From the NCBI GenBank assembly GCA_002317215.1, contig DCJD01000015.1, forward strand, positions 553 to 31,867: a stretch of DNA of 31,315 nt, in the 5' to 3' direction. Under the pieces are notes generated by a model. The model saw only the letters and a list, made by a program, of their open reading frames with translations, made no database searches and had not been told where the DNA came from. Shown piece by piece: positions 15,748 through 24,704 of this stretch (the stretch's first letter is position 1; the number at the start of each line of letters is the position of its first letter). Both the position numbers and the translations under genes were made by a program. The stretch is from Caryophanales bacterium UBA1709 (GTDB taxonomy: Bacteria > Bacillota_I > Bacilli_A > RFN20 > UBA1709).

Positions 15748-16297
15748 ATTTCTCTATTTTATCTTTTATTACTTTATATGGTTTCTTTGATAATCTTGCT
15801 AGATAGATATCAGAATTACTATCACTATAAAATTCTTCAATATCTTTTATATCAAATTTTTCTTTAAATCGATTAACTTTTTCTTCTCTAATACACCATT
15901 TACTTGTTAGATTAAATCTTTCATCCATACTAGTTCCTATTAAATATTTAACATGTAGTCTTTTAGCAATATCTTCTAAGATAAAAGATGGTGTAGCGCT
16001 TATAATAACATCATCATCTTTATGATTAGTATAGTAATAATCTTTAATATATTTAATATGTATATCCCAAAAAACTTTAAGAATATTATTTATATTATCG
16101 CTAATTGGTCTTAAAGCTTTATACATGATAGGTCTAGTTTTTGTATATTTAATTATATGCTTTCTTTCTAAAAACCATGCAAATTTGATAGTTTTTCGAT
16201 TAAATAACGGAATTAACTTATTGTTAACTACATAAGTAAAAAAGTAAACTTCACTATCTCCATCTAAGATTGTTCCATCAAAATCATATACATTCAT
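15734..16297 (-). CDS. HAD-IB family phosphatase (SerB-like)
   Basis: A 187-residue haloacid dehalogenase hydrolase. The nucleophile motif is DFDGT (5-9) with Asp5 and Asp7; motif II is the Ser in IISATPS near 100; Lys in the EEKVNRFKEK stretch is the likely motif III residue; motif IV is DSNSD at 159-163. The size and C1-type cap (helices between residues 12 and 95) match the HAD-IB subfamily that includes phosphoserine phosphatase and lipid-phosphate phosphatases. The substrate is unknown. It is the last gene of a four-gene operon and starts two bases after the preceding stop. Confidence 0.88.
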   Translation of the reverse strand: MNVYDFDGTILDGDSEVYFFTYVVNNKLIPLFNRKTIKFAWFLERKHIIKYTKTRPIMYKALRPISDNINNILKVFWDIHIKYIKDYYYTNHKDDDVIISATPSFILEDIAKRLHVKYLIGTSMDERFNLTSKWCIREEKVNRFKEKFDIKDIEEFYSDSNSDIYLARLSKKPYKVIKDKIEKWDID

Positions 16298-16299
16298 AA

Positions 16300-16650
16300 T
16301 TACTCTTCACTACATGCTATCAATAATAATCCAGCAAAAGCATTTGAAAATAAAAACATACATAATTTAAACATAAAAGGTATCTTCTTATTCATTTCTC
16401 TATATCTAAAATATTTAATAGTCATTGGTATTGTCCAAATTAATGGTATTAATAATATAAAATCAATTAATAATCCCAATAAAGTGTAGAATAATATTCC
16501 ACCTATTAAACATATTTTAATCATGAATAAATAAATATGATAAGAATGATCTTCATTTTTATCATATCTATAAGCATTAGGCATTCCACAATATGGACAA
16601 TAATAATCTTTATCTTCTATTTCAAATCCACAAAATTCACAATTTTTCAT
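16300..16650 (-). CDS. Zinc-ribbon membrane protein
   Basis: A 116-residue protein. Its N-terminus is a zinc ribbon with Cys4, Cys7, Cys18 and Cys21 (CEFCG and CPYCG), followed by a short linker and two to three transmembrane helices (about 40-75 and 92-112). Zinc-ribbon-plus-membrane proteins of this kind are common and mostly uncharacterised in Bacillota. Gap to the upstream gene is five bases and to the downstream HAD gene two bases, so it is clearly operon-internal and possibly acts with them at the membrane. No specific function can be given. Confidence 0.8.
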   Translation of the reverse strand: MKNCEFCGFEIEDKDYYCPYCGMPNAYRYDKNEDHSYHIYLFMIKICLIGGILFYTLLGLLIDFILLIPLIWTIPMTIKYFRYREMNKKIPFMFKLCMFLFSNAFAGLLLIACSEE

Positions 16651-16655
16651 ATTTA

Positions 16656-16997
16656 TTACCCATACATAATCGCAATTAACGCTAATAATTGTGATCTACT
16701 TAAAAATCCTTTTATATAATAATTAGTTCTTCCAGAAAATTCTTTGATAGCATCATTATCAATATATCCAATAGTTCTACCACTAAACTCTTTTATATTC
16801 TTTCCATCAAAATATAAAATAATTCTTCCAGAAAACTCTTTAATCTTATCATGATCTAAATAAAATAAAGTTCTGCCTGAAAAATCAGTTACACGGTCAT
16901 CTCTAATAAAATAAAGAATTCTTCCAGAAAATTCTTTAATCTTATCATTATCAATTTCTAGATAAAACTGTCCATTAAACTTAGTAATTGTTGCCAT
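16656..16997 (-). CDS. Tandem 16-residue beta-repeat protein (FSGR repeats)
   Basis: A 113-residue protein built of an exact 16-residue repeat. FSGR occurs at residues 23-26, 39-42, 55-58, 71-74 and 87-90, and a degenerate copy FNGQ at 7-10, so six units with no change in period. The unit reads roughly D-x-D-x-I-K-E-F-S-G-R-x-x-x-Y-x. Such short glycine-turn strand repeats suggest a closed all-beta ring, similar in spirit to beta-flower or other small propeller-like folds. A short hydrophobic tail follows (about 98-112). Its ATG overlaps the stop of the upstream U32 gene (TAATG), so translation is coupled. Function unknown; a ligand- or protein-binding accessory is inference. Confidence 0.75.
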   Translation of the reverse strand: MATITKFNGQFYLEIDNDKIKEFSGRILYFIRDDRVTDFSGRTLFYLDHDKIKEFSGRIILYFDGKNIKEFSGRTIGYIDNDAIKEFSGRTNYYIKGFLSRSQLLALIAIMYG

Positions 16998-18211
16998 TAT
17001 ATTTTTCTCCTTAATATATCATTCTTATATAAAGGAATATCAGTATTAATATAAATATTTTGTTGTACTTTATTACAAACATCATATTCAATTCCATATT
17101 CATCAAAAATAGATTCAACTTTAATTATTTTATTAAAAGATGATGAAGGGGATAAAACTTCTAATTCATCTCCTATTTTAAACTTATTACGCATTTGTAT
17201 TAATACTTTATTATCTTTGCTATCTTCTAATACTATTCCTATAAATTCATGACTTTGAATCGGATTAGATTGCTTTAAATTTTCTTTTTGATCATCGCCA
17301 AAATAAAAACCTGTTGTAAATAATCTATGACTTGATTTTTCTAATTCTTTAACATAATCAAAATGAGCTTCTTTATTATTAATATAATTATCAATAGCTC
17401 TTCTATATGCATTAACAGCAGTTGCTACATAGTAAGGTGATTTCATTCTACCCTCTATCTTAAAACTACTAATTCCCGCTTCTACTAATTCTTTAATATG
17501 TTCAATTAAACACATATCTTTAGAATTTAATATATATGTTCCTTTCTCATCTTCTAAAATAGGATATTCTCCATTTACATCGCTTTCTTGATATTTAGAT
17601 ACTAATGCATAATTCCATCGACAAGGTTGAGCACATGCTCCTTTATTAGAATCTCTACCAGTAAAATAATTTGATAATAAACATCTTCCAGAATAACTAA
17701 TACACATTGCTCCATGACAAAAACATTCAATATCAACATCATTTCCGATTGCATCATGAATCTCTTTAATCTCATTAATAGATAATTCACGCGCTAAAAC
17801 CAATCTTTTTGCACCCATTTTAACCCACATCTTAGCGCTATTAACATTGGTAATATTTGCTTGTGTTGATACATGAAGTTCTAAAGAAGTATTTTCTTTT
17901 ACTAGATTAGCAATTCCAAGATCACTAACAATAACACCATCAGCTTTTATATCATCTAGATATTTTAAGTAATCTACTAAACCAACAAAATCTTGATTAT
18001 GAGCCAAGATATTAACAGTAATATATGCTTTAACATCATTCTTATGACAATATTCAACTGCTTCTTTAATCTCTTTTTCATCAAAATTATTTGAAAAAGC
18101 TCTTAACCCAAATCTTTTACCAGCAAAATAAACGGCATCAGCACCAAAATATATTGCTGTTTTTAATCTTTCAAAATCTCCAACCGGAGCTAATAATTCT
18201 AATTTATTCAT
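16997..18211 (-). CDS. U32 family protein, TrhP/YrrO-like
   Basis: 404 residues, starting LELLAPVGDFERLKTAIYFGADAVYF, the standard U32 opening. The family signature is present as ECFCHGAMCISYSGRCLLSN (162-181) followed by GACAQPCRW, with four conserved cysteines at 170, 177, 193 and 197. Members once called collagenase-like peptidases include TrhP (E. coli YegQ, B. subtilis YrrO), needed for 5-hydroxyuridine formation at tRNA position 34; length and signature fit that branch. It heads an operon with the repeat protein, zinc-ribbon protein and HAD phosphatase, and is divergent from the other U32 gene. No SD is visible; TAAAAT lies nine bases before the ATG, suggesting a leaderless mRNA. Confidence 0.9.
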   Translation of the reverse strand: MNKLELLAPVGDFERLKTAIYFGADAVYFAGKRFGLRAFSNNFDEKEIKEAVEYCHKNDVKAYITVNILAHNQDFVGLVDYLKYLDDIKADGVIVSDLGIANLVKENTSLELHVSTQANITNVNSAKMWVKMGAKRLVLARELSINEIKEIHDAIGNDVDIECFCHGAMCISYSGRCLLSNYFTGRDSNKGACAQPCRWNYALVSKYQESDVNGEYPILEDEKGTYILNSKDMCLIEHIKELVEAGISSFKIEGRMKSPYYVATAVNAYRRAIDNYINNKEAHFDYVKELEKSSHRLFTTGFYFGDDQKENLKQSNPIQSHEFIGIVLEDSKDNKVLIQMRNKFKIGDELEVLSPSSSFNKIIKVESIFDEYGIEYDVCNKVQQNIYINTDIPLYKNDILRRKI

Positions 18212-18220
18212 AACAAGTTT

Positions 18221-18226
18221 ATTTTA
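18221..18226 (-). promoter_or_regulatory. -10 box of the U32 operon (leaderless geometry)
   Basis: TAAAAT on the minus strand ends nine bases before the ATG at 18211. No SD sequence is present and the -35 is weak. Confidence 0.45.
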
Positions 18227-18280
18227 CATTATTTATATAGAATATTCACTTATATTTATTCTTTTAAGAATAAAGTGTGC

Positions 18281-18286
18281 TAAAAT
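18281..18286 (+). promoter_or_regulatory. Extended -10 box of the plus-strand U32 gene (leaderless geometry)
   Basis: TGCTAAAAT (TAAAAT at 18281-18286) ends nine bases before the ATG at 18296. The TGn extension makes up for a poor -35. No SD sequence is present. Confidence 0.5.
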
Positions 18287-18295
18287 ATGTAAGTT

Positions 18296-20551
18296 ATGAA
18301 TGAATTATTAGCTCCTGCTGGAACTCTAGAATCTTTCTATGCAGCAATTAGCAATGGTGCTAATGCTATTTATCTTGGATTAGATAAATATAGCGCTAGA
18401 GCATATGCAGATAACTTTACAACAACTAATTTAAAAGAATTAGTTAATTTTGCACATCTAAGAAATATTAAGATATATGTCACTATCAATACTATTATTT
18501 ATGATAATGAATTAGAAGATTGTTATAAAACTATAGATGAATTAGCAAACATTAACGTTGATGCTATTATTGTTCAAGATTTAGCGATATTACATTATAT
18601 AACCTCTCATTATTCTTCTATTGATGCTCATATATCAACGCAATTTGGTATTGATGACGTAGATGGAGCAATAATTGCTAAAGAGTTAGGTGCTAGTAGA
18701 ATTGTATTAGCAAGAGAAACAAGTTTAGATACCATTAAAGAAATTAAAGATAAAGTATCAATTGAATTAGAAACATTTATTCATGGAGCATTATGTGTTG
18801 GATATAGTGGAAACTGTTTAATGAGTAGTAGTATTGGTGAAAGAAGTGGCAATAGAGGTAGATGTGCGGGGTGTTGTCGTAAAATATATAGTTTAATTGA
18901 CGCTAAAACAAACAAAACAATTAATACTAGATATTTATTATCAATGAAAGATTTAAATACTAGTGAGTATATTAATAAAATGCGTTTTATTGATTCTTTT
19001 AAGATTGAAGGAAGAATGAAAGAACCATCATATGTGGCTGCAGTTACTAGATATTATCGTAATCTAATCGATAAAGAAAATACTAATACTGACGCTTTAA
19101 ATAAAGTATTTAACAGAACATATACTAAAGGATTTATTAATAATGAAGATAGTTTAAATATTACTAATATTGATAAGCCTAATAACTTTGGGTATCGCGT
19201 TGGAACTGTTGATAGATGGAGTAAAAACAAGGTTTGGATTAAATTAATTAAACCTTTAAATAAAGGTGATCAAATCAGAATTGATAATGGTGATATTAAA
19301 GATGAAATTAGTATTCATATTGATAAACTTTATGATTCATCTTTTAATTCAGTTCAATATATGACTAGAATGGCAATAGTTGATTGCGATATTAAAGTCA
19401 ATCAAGGTGATAAAGTTTATGTAACAAGAGATAATCGTTTTTATAATGATATTAAACAAACCTTATTGCCAAAAGAATATTCTAAGCTAGATATAGATAT
19501 GGAATTTAATGGTTCTATTGGTAAGCCATTTATGTTAAAGATTACATTTAATAATAAAACTAAAGTATTTGCTAAATCATCTTGGATTATCGAAAATGCC
19601 ACTACCGCAGTTACAACTAAAGATGAAATTACAACGCTATTATCTCGTTTAAATGATACTCCATATAAGATCAGAAATATTATTGTTAATATTGATGATA
19701 ATAGTTTTATCCCACTTAAATATATCAATGATATTAGAAGAGAAGCAATAGATAAATTAAATCAGATTAGATTAGATAATAAACCTATTAAAAAAGAATC
19801 TTCTCCAATACTACCTCCTAAACATGATTTATTAGATAAGAAAGAAATTTGTGTTGAAGTAAGCAATGATAAACAATATGAAATTGCAAAAGAATTAGGA
19901 ATTAAACATATCTATTATAAGAATATTGTTAGAAGAAATAATGCAAGATATATAGAAGATACATATCATGAAATTCTAGTTGGTGGATATGGATCTATTA
20001 ATCATTATAGAAATTCCTTGGCTAAAATAGTTAGTGATTATAGTTTTAATATTACTAACTATGTATCTATCGCCTTATTACATTCTTTAAATGTTAATAG
20101 AATTACTTTATCTCAAGAGATCAATCTAGAATCAATTAATAATCTTGTAGAAAATTATTATTCTTATTATCAAACATATCCTAATTTAGAATTAATTGTA
20201 TATGGTAAAACAAAGCTTATGCATACTAAATACTGCGTCTTAAAAAGACTTGGAATGTGTGGCAAATGCAAAGAATCATTATTTAAGTTAAAAGATGAAT
20301 ATAGTGAATTTCCATTAGTATTTAACGATGATTGCACTATGACTATATTAAATGGGAAAACCTTAAATAATATAGATGATATTAATAAGATTAAAGGAGT
20401 TAATTATATTCGTTTAGTCTTTAGCAATGAGGATGAGAATGAAACAAGAAGAATCATTCAAATGACAATTAATAAGTTAAATGGCAACGATGAAATAGTA
20501 TTCGATTCAAACAATAATACTAGAGGGCATTTTAATAATAATCCATTATAA
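18296..20551 (+). CDS. Large U32 family protein, RlhA/YdcP-like with C-terminal extension
   Basis: 751 residues. The N-terminal U32 domain (about 1-260) starts NELLAPAGTLESFYAAISNG. Its signature is ETFIHGALCVGYSGNCLMSS (159-178), then GNRGRCAGCCRKIY, with Cys167, 174, 190 and 194 in the conserved spacing. The usual CAQPC is CAGCC here, adding Cys193. Long U32 proteins with DUF3656-like insertions include E. coli RlhA (YdcP), required for 5-hydroxycytidine in 23S rRNA. The C-terminal third has a second U32-like barrel segment with a CxxC near LGMCGKCK and ends in the typical NTRGHF. It is divergent from the TrhP-like gene, so the pair may act in prephenate-dependent RNA hydroxylation; the target of this one is inference. 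Confidence 0.88.
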   Translation: MNELLAPAGTLESFYAAISNGANAIYLGLDKYSARAYADNFTTTNLKELVNFAHLRNIKIYVTINTIIYDNELEDCYKTIDELANINVDAIIVQDLAILHYITSHYSSIDAHISTQFGIDDVDGAIIAKELGASRIVLARETSLDTIKEIKDKVSIELETFIHGALCVGYSGNCLMSSSIGERSGNRGRCAGCCRKIYSLIDAKTNKTINTRYLLSMKDLNTSEYINKMRFIDSFKIEGRMKEPSYVAAVTRYYRNLIDKENTNTDALNKVFNRTYTKGFINNEDSLNITNIDKPNNFGYRVGTVDRWSKNKVWIKLIKPLNKGDQIRIDNGDIKDEISIHIDKLYDSSFNSVQYMTRMAIVDCDIKVNQGDKVYVTRDNRFYNDIKQTLLPKEYSKLDIDMEFNGSIGKPFMLKITFNNKTKVFAKSSWIIENATTAVTTKDEITTLLSRLNDTPYKIRNIIVNIDDNSFIPLKYINDIRREAIDKLNQIRLDNKPIKKESSPILPPKHDLLDKKEICVEVSNDKQYEIAKELGIKHIYYKNIVRRNNARYIEDTYHEILVGGYGSINHYRNSLAKIVSDYSFNITNYVSIALLHSLNVNRITLSQEINLESINNLVENYYSYYQTYPNLELIVYGKTKLMHTKYCVLKRLGMCGKCKESLFKLKDEYSEFPLVFNDDCTMTILNGKTLNNIDDINKIKGVNYIRLVFSNEDENETRRIIQMTINKLNGNDEIVFDSNNNTRGHFNNNPL

Positions 20552-20566
20552 TTCATATATTTTTAT

Positions 20567-20935
20567 ATGGATGACTATAGGTTTGATGGAAATTATGGTA
20601 TTTGGAATAACATGAATTCATATTTGCACTTTAAAAAGGGCTTCAATTATAAAAAAATGGAAAATTTCTATGCAATAATATGTCCCGATTATTCTCTCTA
20701 TGGTGATATGCCCAGAATTATGCAAATATGGAATATTTACCGAAGTAGAGCAGTTGGATGCTATCTATCTAAAATGGGCTTTAAAGTTATTCCGAATATA
20801 AGATGGACCGATTGCAAAAGCTATTCATATGCTTTTAAAGGTGTAGAAAAAGGGTCTATTGTTTCTGTTGGCACGCTAGGGTGTTCAAAGATGATTAAGG
20901 ATAAGATTATGTTTTTAAATGGGTTTAAAAAGTAA
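20567..20935 (+). pseudogene. DUF4417 domain fragment
   Basis: 122 residues that match only the core of the DUF4417 family: DDYRFDG, then CPDYSLYGDMPRIMQIWNIY, KVIPNIRWTD, and the SIVSVGTLGC segment. Family members are usually about 200-300 residues. Here roughly the first 80 residues are missing (it starts at DDYRF, 15 bases after the U32 stop, with no SD). The C-terminus stops at FLNGFKK, where others continue with a further strand-helix part. Family function is unknown; it is frequent in phages and mobile elements. CCC, ACG and GGG codons look more frequent than in the neighbours. I read this as a remnant, although a short functional form cannot be excluded. Confidence 0.6.
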
Positions 20936-21242
20936 TAGCAAATTTTTTAAAAATATCCACCATCCAAATTTAATCAATTCAACTTTAAACAACAGATCAA
21001 ATGTATCGAAACCAGTTCCGAAAAAAGGGAAAAAATCATTAAACAAGGTAACAAATCCAAATTTAAAAAATACTATCTTGCAATTATATAGACCAGGATC
21101 TAAGTTCGGTGATGGAAGCACTCAATACGCAATAAAACAAGAAGTTAAATATGGTAAAATATTTAATAAATCCCATATTAATAAAGGAATAGAGAGAATT
21201 AAGAATTTAGAAAATCTTATTAATAAGAAAAATGCTAAATAA
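20919..21242 (+). pseudogene. C-terminal fragment of a polymorphic (LXG-type) toxin, frameshifted
   Basis: The 107-residue frame overlaps the DUF4417 fragment by 17 bases in another frame. Its second half, LYRPGSKFGDGSTQYAIKQE followed by HINKGIERIKNLENLI, resembles the G-x-G-x-T-x-x-A-I-x-x-E ... H-x-x-K-G-x-E-R-x-x-x-L motif at the C-terminus of LXG/Rhs-type secreted toxins. No LXG, Rhs or other delivery domain and no SD precede it. After its stop, frame +1 continues at 21232 with NIANKLLKELKDAIGGK, the usual ending of these toxins. A one-base slip in the A-rich stretch 21226-21246 therefore probably broke the gene. An immunity-like gene follows directly. This looks like an orphan toxin tip, as found in arrays of toxin cassettes. 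Confidence 0.6.
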
Positions 21243-21306
21243 AAAAGATACTAATATTGCTAATAAATTATTAAAAGAATTAAAAGATGCAATAGGAGGA
21301 AAATAA
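21232..21306 (+). pseudogene. Out-of-frame last 24 codons of the toxin fragment
   Basis: This frame reads MLNKKDTNIANKLLKELKDA then IGGK and stops one base before the immunity gene ATG. The I/A-x-x-LL-x-ELKDAIGGK pattern is the expected end of LXG-type toxin tips. The GGAGG that encodes its Gly-Gly also serves as the ribosome binding site of the next gene, which supports a genuine ancestral toxin-immunity junction. Confidence 0.5.
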
Positions 21307-21307
21307 T

Positions 21308-21667
21308 ATGACATGTTTAGAAATTAATAAATTAATGTTGGATACAATTCCAGAGATAAGTAACGTTTTTAACAAAGAGACAGAATGGCAAGAGGGTTTA
21401 GATACCGGTTCAACTGTAGTAATTGAAGATGTTTTGATCCCTTTTCTAGATACTCAAATATTTTTAAACAATCTGTTGATAAGCGATAAGATTTTTACAT
21501 TTATTGAAAAACTTGCTTTATTCAATGACGAATACGCTCAAATGTTATTGTTTGTTTCATTTTTCGAAAATGTCGAATCTTTTAAAAAGCCATCTATATT
21601 TGTTAATTTTTTCAAGCCCACTACATTGATAAAATACAAAGAATTCTTAGCTAAAAAGGATTGTTAA
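21308..21667 (+). CDS. Immunity-like protein (resembles DUF7674-type family)
   Basis: A 119-residue acidic, helical protein. The pattern E-TEWQEG ... GSTVVIEDVLIPFL, then FIEKLALFNDEYAQMLLFVSFFENV, resembles small DUF7674-type proteins that sit behind toxin tips and are taken as immunity proteins. It has a strong AGGAGG ribosome binding site eight bases upstream, inside the toxin remnant's last codons. It is intact while the toxin frame is broken, as expected for an orphan immunity gene kept for protection against toxins of related strains. The family assignment is from memory of the pattern and needs a profile search. Confidence 0.6.
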   Translation: MTCLEINKLMLDTIPEISNVFNKETEWQEGLDTGSTVVIEDVLIPFLDTQIFLNNLLISDKIFTFIEKLALFNDEYAQMLLFVSFFENVESFKKPSIFVNFFKPTTLIKYKEFLAKKDC

Positions 21668-21681
21668 AACCAATCCTTTTT
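21653..21681 (+). terminator. Terminator of the toxin-immunity islet
   Basis: AAAAAGGATTG (21653-21663) pairs with CAATCCTTTTT (21671-21681). The immunity gene's stop codon lies in the hairpin. Confidence 0.85.
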
Positions 21682-21717
21682 ATTATTATAATATATATAA
21701 GATAAAGAGAAATGAAT

Positions 21718-22970
<1,253 letters not shown>

Positions 22971-22974
<4 letters not shown>

Positions 22975-23714
22975 CTATTATATTGGCCTCCATCAATTCT
23001 AATTACAGTATTATTTATAAAACTTGCTTTATCAGATACTAGAAATTCAACAAGATTTGCAACATCACTAGCTGTTCCAATTCTATTGACTAGTATCTTT
23101 TTTGTTTCTTCTTCTAAGAATTCTTTTGTATATCCTTCTAATTCGTTTTCTGTTCCTATTAGTCCTGGAGCAATGGCATTAACTGTAGCATAAGGAGCAA
23201 ATTGAATGGATAAGTTATGTGTAAGAGAAATAAGACCAGCTTTTGATGCATCATATTCTAAACACATTGGATAATAAGTGTTAATACCATTTGTGCTAGA
23301 TATATTAATAACTCTGCCCCATTTGCTATCTATCATATGTTTATATGCTCTTTTAGATGTATTAAATGCTCCAATTAAATTAACATCTAATGTCTTTCTA
23401 AAATTTTCAGCATCTTTTTGACTAAACATATTAGATAAATCAATTCCGGCATTATTAACTAATATATCTACTCCACCCATTTCTTTTTCAATTCTATTAA
23501 ACATATTATCAACATCAATTTCATTGCTTACGTCACATTTAATAGCTAAACAATTAACTTTATATGTTTTAATAATATATTCTTTTAAATCAATAGCATC
23601 TTTTTCGCTTTTTAGATAATTAATAACAACATCAATATTATTTCTAGCAAGACAAATAGCAATTTCTTTTCCAATTCCTTTACTAGAACCAGTAATAAGT
23701 GCAACTTTATTCAT
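22971..23714 (-). CDS. Short-chain dehydrogenase/reductase (FabG-like)
   Basis: A 247-residue classical SDR with TGSSKGIG (8-15) for NAD(P) binding, NNAG (87-90), catalytic Ser near 140, and Tyr154-x3-Lys158 in EYDASKAG. FabG-like enzymes reduce 3-oxo groups. It lies 22 bases downstream of efp. In B. subtilis the FabG-like SDR YmfI completes EF-P lysine modification (5-aminopentanone to 5-aminopentanol), so a link to EF-P is an attractive inference. Against it, a terminator hairpin covers the efp stop codon, and fatty-acid or sugar roles are equally possible. There is no clear SD before the ATG. It ends in TAG and overlaps the convergent ynbB-like gene by four bases. Confidence 0.88.
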
Positions 23715-23721
23715 ATTTTAA

Positions 23722-23746
23722 CAAAAAGAGCTTATATTAAGCTCTT
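23722..23746 (-). terminator. Terminator of efp overlapping its stop codon
   Basis: A perfect 8-bp stem (AAGAGCTT/AAGCTCTT, 23726-23733 and 23739-23746) with a five-base loop is followed on the minus strand by TTTTTG. It sits only eight bases before the SDR start. Confidence 0.75.
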
Positions 23747-24294
23747 CCAGAATATTTACCATCACTACTGAAGACAAGAATTTTCTCTCCTTCTTCAATA
23801 AACATAGGAACTCTTAATGCAAGACCAGTATCTGTAACTGCATCTTTAGTTTGAGTAGATGGTGCTCCTTTAATTGCAGGAGTAGTTTCGACAACAACAA
23901 GTTCAACTTTTTCTGGAACATCTAGATTTAATAATGATCCATCAAAGAATGAAATAGAAACTTCGCATCCATCAACGATGAAGTATTTTGAGAATCCAAT
24001 TACTTCTTCTTCTAATTCATATGTTTCATATGATTCTTGATCCATGAAATAATAAGTAGTACCTGCTTTATAAGAGAAAGTAGCTTTTCTTTTTTCAATA
24101 GTTGCTGCTTCAAACTTAGTAGAAGCATTGTAGTTTGTTTCTAAAGTTCTACCAGTTCTTAAATTCTTCATTTTAGTTTTAAGAATAGCAGCTCCCTTAC
24201 CTGGTTTAACATGTAAGAAATCTAATACTTGCCATGGATCACCATCAATTAATAGTGTTAATCCTGTTTTAAAATCTCCTGCTTCAATTGCCAT
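23737..24294 (-). CDS. efp: Elongation factor P
   Basis: 185 residues, the standard length, with the KOW-like N-terminal domain, two OB-fold domains and a C-terminus near FSSDGKYSGRA. EF-P binds the ribosome between the P and E sites and relieves stalling at proline stretches. The tip loop is HVKPGKGAA with Lys33 in the position that is modified in many bacteria (aminopentanolylated in Bacillus, lysylated in E. coli). Start: GTGAGG before the ATG. A near-consensus promoter with a palindromic -10 lies about 45-70 bp upstream, inside the 3' end of hepT. Confidence 0.97.
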   Translation of the reverse strand: MAIEAGDFKTGLTLLIDGDPWQVLDFLHVKPGKGAAILKTKMKNLRTGRTLETNYNASTKFEAATIEKRKATFSYKAGTTYYFMDQESYETYELEEEVIGFSKYFIVDGCEVSISFFDGSLLNLDVPEKVELVVVETTPAIKGAPSTQTKDAVTDTGLALRVPMFIEEGEKILVFSSDGKYSGRA

Positions 24295-24331
24295 AATAAT
24301 AACCTCACTTTTTTAATATATTTTATTAATA

Positions 24332-24367
24332 CTTGTATATTATACAAGAATTATATCTTTCTATCAA
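24332..24367 (-). promoter_or_regulatory. efp promoter with a perfect palindrome over the -10 box
   Basis: On the minus strand TTGATA (24362-24367), a 17-bp spacer and TATAAT (24339-24344). The -10 lies inside the perfect 8-1-8 palindrome CTTGTATA-T-TATACAAG (24332-24348), a geometry that suits a repressor operator. Confidence 0.65.
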
Positions 24368-24704
24368 TCAATAATATATTGTTTATCTCCTTCTTTAATT
24401 CAGGAAGAGAATAAAACAGAGTCTGTTTTACAATATCAAGATCAACAGTTCCATAATCATGAACAACTATATTTCTAAATCCTTTTATTTGTATCCATTC
24501 AATCTGTTTATTTGTTTCTTTAAAATCATTAGAAATATTCGTTGTATGTTCGGATAATTGTATTAAGCGAAACATTATTGCATCACATAATATTGTATCA
24601 TTTGATATTTCGTTAAAAGATAAACCATTAATATAATCTTCAATAATATCTAATTCAATTTTTATTTGTTTAATATAATAAATATCATCTTTATTATTGT
24701 TCAT
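24351..24704 (-). CDS. hepT: HepT-like toxin (DUF86)
   Basis: A 117-residue all-helical HEPN protein. The catalytic R-x4-H-x-Y motif is visible as RNIVVHDY with Arg77, His82 and Tyr84. The region before it (IMFRLIQLSEHTTNIS and IEWIQIKGFRN) is typical of the DUF86/HepT family. Its start overlaps the end of the upstream nucleotidyltransferase gene by 11 bases, the standard MntA-HepT order. In characterised pairs HepT is an RNase-like toxin that MntA neutralises by polyadenylylating (AMPylating) a tyrosine, here plausibly Tyr84. Confidence 0.9.
   Translation of the reverse strand: MNNNKDDIYYIKQIKIELDIIEDYINGLSFNEISNDTILCDAIMFRLIQLSEHTTNISNDFKETNKQIEWIQIKGFRNIVVHDYGTVDLDIVKQTLFYSLPELKKEINNILLIDRKI

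Noticed and set aside
16656..16997. 48-bp spaced repeats that could suggest a CRISPR-like array
   Set aside because: The repeat is continuous with the coding frame and exactly 16 codons long; there are no unique spacers of constant length between identical DNA repeats. It is a repeat protein.
19441..19728. 95-codon minus-strand frame inside the large U32 gene
   Set aside because: Antisense shadow without SD or domain; the U32 frame is continuous across it.
20919..21306. Active complete secreted toxin
   Set aside because: No delivery domain, no SD, overlap with another fragment and an apparent frameshift near the end; a remnant or orphan tip is the simpler reading.
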